From positions 1 through 7,321 of the forward strand of contig WFYB01000054.1 in the NCBI GenBank assembly GCA_015490315.1: a stretch of 7,321 nucleotides of DNA, written 5' to 3'. A program made the position numbers and the translations under genes. How positions within the stretch are numbered: position 1 is the stretch's first letter; every line of letters starts with the position of its first letter. A model generated the notes under the pieces. It saw only the letters and a list, made by a program, of their open reading frames with translations. It did no database searches and had not been told where the DNA came from. The stretch comes from Sulfurovum sp. GTDB lineage: Bacteria > Campylobacterota > Campylobacteria > Campylobacterales > Sulfurovaceae. Shown here piece by piece: positions 4,965 through 7,321 of this stretch.

Positions 4965-6503
4965 TCATTGGAGATTCTCTTTGAGTACCCGCTTGAGGAC
5001 TTTGCCTGTAGCATTTTTGGGCAGTTCATCGATCACATGGATCTGCTTTGGGATCTTGTAGTTTGCGAGGTGCTCTCTCATATAGGCTTTGAGTCCTGCC
5101 TCGTCCAGATTCTCGACATCCTCTTCAAGCTCAATATAGACGATAGGTATCTCTCCGTTCTTCTCATCCTCTATCCCGATCACTGCCGAAGCTTTGATCC
5201 CCTCGAATTTGTCGATCACCTCTTCAAGTTCTCTGGGGTAGATATTGATCCCTTTGGAGATGATGAGATCTTTCTTTCTGTCCACGATAAACAAAAAGCC
5301 CTCATCATCCATATATCCCATATCTCCAGTCAGCAGCCAGCCGTTGACGATCGTCTCTGCCGTCGCTTCGGGACGCCCGAGATAGCCCATCATCACATTG
5401 TCACCCTTGACGATGATATCACCGATCGCACCGCGCGGCAGTTCATTCATCTCTTCATCGACCACTTTCATCTCGTAGCCCCAGAGTGCCGTCCCGACCG
5501 ATCCGGCTTTTTGCTTTTTGAAGGTATTCATACAGACAGCAGGACTTGCCTCACTGAGTCCATACCCCTCCAACAGTGTGGCACGCTTGAACTTCTTTGC
5601 CATCGCATCGAGTGTTTTGGGCTGCAGTGCCGCCGCTCCGGAGATGAAGGCACGGATACGGTTGAACCACATAAAATACCACGGCAGTTTCGCTTTTGCC
5701 AGAGCATTGTAGACATCCGGTATCCCAAAGAAGATCGTCACACGCTTGGTCAATACCTGCTTGAAGATATTGGAAAAGGGTGTGATCGACTTGATGATCA
5801 CGATACTTGCCCCTACATACATTGGCAGCATGACCCCGATCGAAAAAGTAAAAGAGTGAAACATCGGCAAAAAGACGATGGCACGGTCTTTCGGCTTGAC
5901 ATTGATTGTACGCCGACCCGATTCAGCGTTGGAGAGGACATTGCGGTTGCTCAGCATCGCCCCTTTGGGCTTGCCGGTCGTACCGGATGTATAGATGATC
6001 ACGGCACACTCATCCAGTGATGAAGGGGTAGCCTCGACCTCCTCTTCGATCTCCTGGGTCTTCGCAAAGGCGATATGCTGCTCCCCCTTCTCTCTAAACG
6101 TTTCTCCTTCCCAGATGATGAAGTTACACAGCGTACTCGCATGCGAAGCATCAACCACCTTTTCATGCACCATCGAAGCGACAAGTGCTTTGGCACCGCT
6201 GTCCTGAAGGATATAATCCAGCTCTTCTGCTTTGAGAAAGGTATTGACAGGTACGATCACCGCACCCAGTTTGGAGATGGCAAAGAGACTATAGACAAAC
6301 TCAGGGGAATTACGCAAAAAGAGTGCAACCTTGTCCCCCTTGCCTATCCCCTGTTTCGCGAGGAAGGCAGCCAGCTTGTCCGCCCCTGCCAGGAGCTCAC
6401 CATACGGGATCTTCGTCTCATCGACCAGAAACGCAGGTTTCCTTTTGCGCTTTTTGCCGTGATGTGCGATGATCTCGTAGAAATTATTAAATCTATATCC
6501 CAT
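4965..6503 (-). CDS. Long-chain acyl-CoA ligase (AMP-forming), FadD-like
   Basis: A 512-residue member of the adenylate-forming superfamily that activates a carboxylic acid with ATP and joins it to CoA. Visible signatures are the P-loop-like YTSGTTGKPKGA (171-182), FLPMFHSFTF (211-220), EGYGLSEASP (312-321), the GWLLTGD motif (388-394), hinge DRKKDLI (408-414) and the C-terminal PKNATGKVLKR with catalytic Lys501. Overall it fits the medium/long-chain fatty acyl-CoA synthetase group. The exact chain length, or an aromatic or cyclic acid substrate, cannot be told from these motifs. The gene starts 2 nt after the stop of the FadL gene, matching a job in activating what FadL admits. GAG lies about 8 nt before the ATG. 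The stop codon is followed 13 bp later by the inverted-repeat element, which may interrupt read-through into nagA. No beta-oxidation genes are in view, so the CoA ester may feed lipid synthesis instead. Confidence 0.92.
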   Translation of the reverse strand: MGYRFNNFYEIIAHHGKKRKRKPAFLVDETKIPYGELLAGADKLAAFLAKQGIGKGDKVALFLRNSPEFVYSLFAISKLGAVIVPVNTFLKAEELDYILQDSGAKALVASMVHEKVVDASHASTLCNFIIWEGETFREKGEQHIAFAKTQEIEEEVEATPSSLDECAVIIYTSGTTGKPKGAMLSNRNVLSNAESGRRTINVKPKDRAIVFLPMFHSFTFSIGVMLPMYVGASIVIIKSITPFSNIFKQVLTKRVTIFFGIPDVYNALAKAKLPWYFMWFNRIRAFISGAAALQPKTLDAMAKKFKRATLLEGYGLSEASPAVCMNTFKKQKAGSVGTALWGYEMKVVDEEMNELPRGAIGDIIVKGDNVMMGYLGRPEATAETIVNGWLLTGDMGYMDDEGFLFIVDRKKDLIISKGINIYPRELEEVIDKFEGIKASAVIGIEDEKNGEIPIVYIELEEDVENLDEAGLKAYMREHLANYKIPKQIHVIDELPKNATGKVLKRVLKENLQ

Positions 6504-6505
6504 GC

Positions 6506-7321
6506 TTAATACTCGTATGAAATCCCTATCGTAGTAAGGAATGCCCCACCCTCCTGGAAGCTTCCACCATATTTAATAACATCATTTTCTGCGATATTGG
6601 CAGGAATAGTACGAGGATCTTTCGCATCATACAGCATCGCAATACCCCAACTGAGATGCTCATTTTGCTGATAACGGAATCCCATTGAAAAGATCTTCGC
6701 ATCGCTGTCAGGCAACTCAAATCCTATTGTTCTGGCAGGTACTGGTGTCTCATCAATAGCGAAGCCCATCATTGCTGTAAGCTTGTTGTCCATCTTGATC
6801 GTTGCACCGATCCTGAAAGTATTGGTGTCTTTCCAACTGCGATCAAGCGGATCATCAAACGATCTTTTAAGTATCGAGTTGAGTACAGGCTGGTTGTAGT
6901 CAAAATCAAGCTTTTTGTATTTGGACCAAAAAGTACGCTCATAATTGAACTCCAAAGTAAACTTCTTGTTCCATGTTTTTGAAACTGCCAAATTTAAAGC
7001 AGCAGGAATAGGTACAGTCACCTCAGCATCATACTGCCTGCCTACACCGCCAAAATAGAGATTTGCCTGTCCCTTTTCGGTCAGATCGATATTGGATCGG
7101 TAAGTTGCCGCCATATTAATATCTGTTGTAGGCTTATAGAGCAGCGCAAGGTTGTATCCAAATTCTACTGTATCACCCTCCATCTCACGCTTGATCGGCG
7201 CAATACTGCCGCCGTCACTATTGACCACCCCTTCGCTGTAAACTACACGTAGTCCCCCTCCCACAGCAAATGCATCATTGACTTTGTAGGCAAACGAGGG
7301 ATTGAGTTCGACATTTTTGAG
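6506..7321 (-). CDS. FadL/TodX-family outer-membrane hydrophobic-compound channel (partial, C-terminal part)
   Basis: The reading frame is open to the right edge of the window, so the signal peptide and the hatch domain are missing; 271 residues are visible. Internal GTG at 7264 is not the true start, because the frame continues upstream with LKNVELNPSFAYKVNDAFAVG, a typical FadL stretch. Other family features are alternating beta strands, the DTNTFRIGATIKMDNKLTAMMGFAIDETPVP block, ELPDSDAKIFSMGFRYQ, and a final strand ending in aromatic Tyr (GISYEY) as expected for outer-membrane barrels. FadL proteins let fatty acids, and in the TodX/XylN branch aromatic hydrocarbons, cross the outer membrane. 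Its stop lies 2 nt before the acyl-CoA ligase start, so the two form an uptake-and-activation unit. The promoter lies outside the window. Substrate is not determinable here. Confidence 0.92.
   Translation of the reverse strand, partial: LKNVELNPSFAYKVNDAFAVGGGLRVVYSEGVVNSDGGSIAPIKREMEGDTVEFGYNLALLYKPTTDINMAATYRSNIDLTEKGQANLYFGGVGRQYDAEVTVPIPAALNLAVSKTWNKKFTLEFNYERTFWSKYKKLDFDYNQPVLNSILKRSFDDPLDRSWKDTNTFRIGATIKMDNKLTAMMGFAIDETPVPARTIGFELPDSDAKIFSMGFRYQQNEHLSWGIAMLYDAKDPRTIPANIAENDVIKYGGSFQEGGAFLTTIGISYEY

Noticed and set aside
4762..4968. 68-codon frame on the - strand starting with an ATGA overlap on the fadD stop codon
   Set aside because: The start looks coupled, but the frame runs straight through both arms of the inverted-repeat element and its hairpins. 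Its product has no hydrophobic core or recognisable domain, and its composition follows the repeats. The folding pattern explains the DNA better than coding does.
6506..7264. GTG at 7264 as the start of the FadL gene
   Set aside because: The same frame continues to the window edge with a typical FadL sequence, so this is an internal valine codon of a truncated gene.

Overview
The window looks like chromosomal DNA from a Campylobacterota (epsilonproteobacterial) genome, probably near Sulfurovum/Sulfurimonas. That placement is an inference from the lysine- and tyrosine-rich proteins, the moderate base composition and the style of the two-component and FadL proteins. No marker gene is present to prove it. 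Genes are tightly packed. I see no tRNA, rRNA, CRISPR array, transposase or phage gene.

Left part, + strand: the last 54 residues of a sugar PTS permease EIIB domain (best match by eye: GlcNAc-type NagE) end at 166. A 66-base spacer follows, holding a perfect 7-bp inverted repeat and an extended -10 box. Next comes an unrecognised 356-residue lipoprotein (233-1303).

Middle and right part, - strand, read right to left: fadL (outer-membrane channel, runs off the right edge), fadD-like acyl-CoA ligase, a 209-base spacer filled by a 179-bp element with long imperfect terminal inverted repeats, nagA, a Crr-type PTS EIIA, a 42-codon membrane microprotein, an OmpR-family response regulator and a sensor histidine kinase. 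Junctions are 2 nt (fadL/fadD), 1 nt (nagA/EIIA), a 1-nt overlap (EIIA/microprotein), 40 nt (microprotein/regulator) and a 14-nt overlap (regulator/kinase). Everything from nagA to the kinase could be one transcript. The kinase gene converges with the lipoprotein gene 9 bp away, and a candidate terminator is buried in the lipoprotein's last codons.

How the parts fit: the EIIB(C) permease and EIIA would import and phosphorylate N-acetylglucosamine, and NagA would deacetylate GlcNAc-6-phosphate to glucosamine-6-phosphate and acetate. The general PTS proteins (EI, HPr) and NagB are not in view. FadL and FadD form a separate unit for uptake and CoA activation of fatty acids or similar hydrophobic molecules. 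The two-component system may regulate either unit, but this rests only on its position. The most unusual items are the 179-bp structured element between fadD and nagA, the coupled membrane microprotein after EIIA, and the unrecognised lipoprotein.
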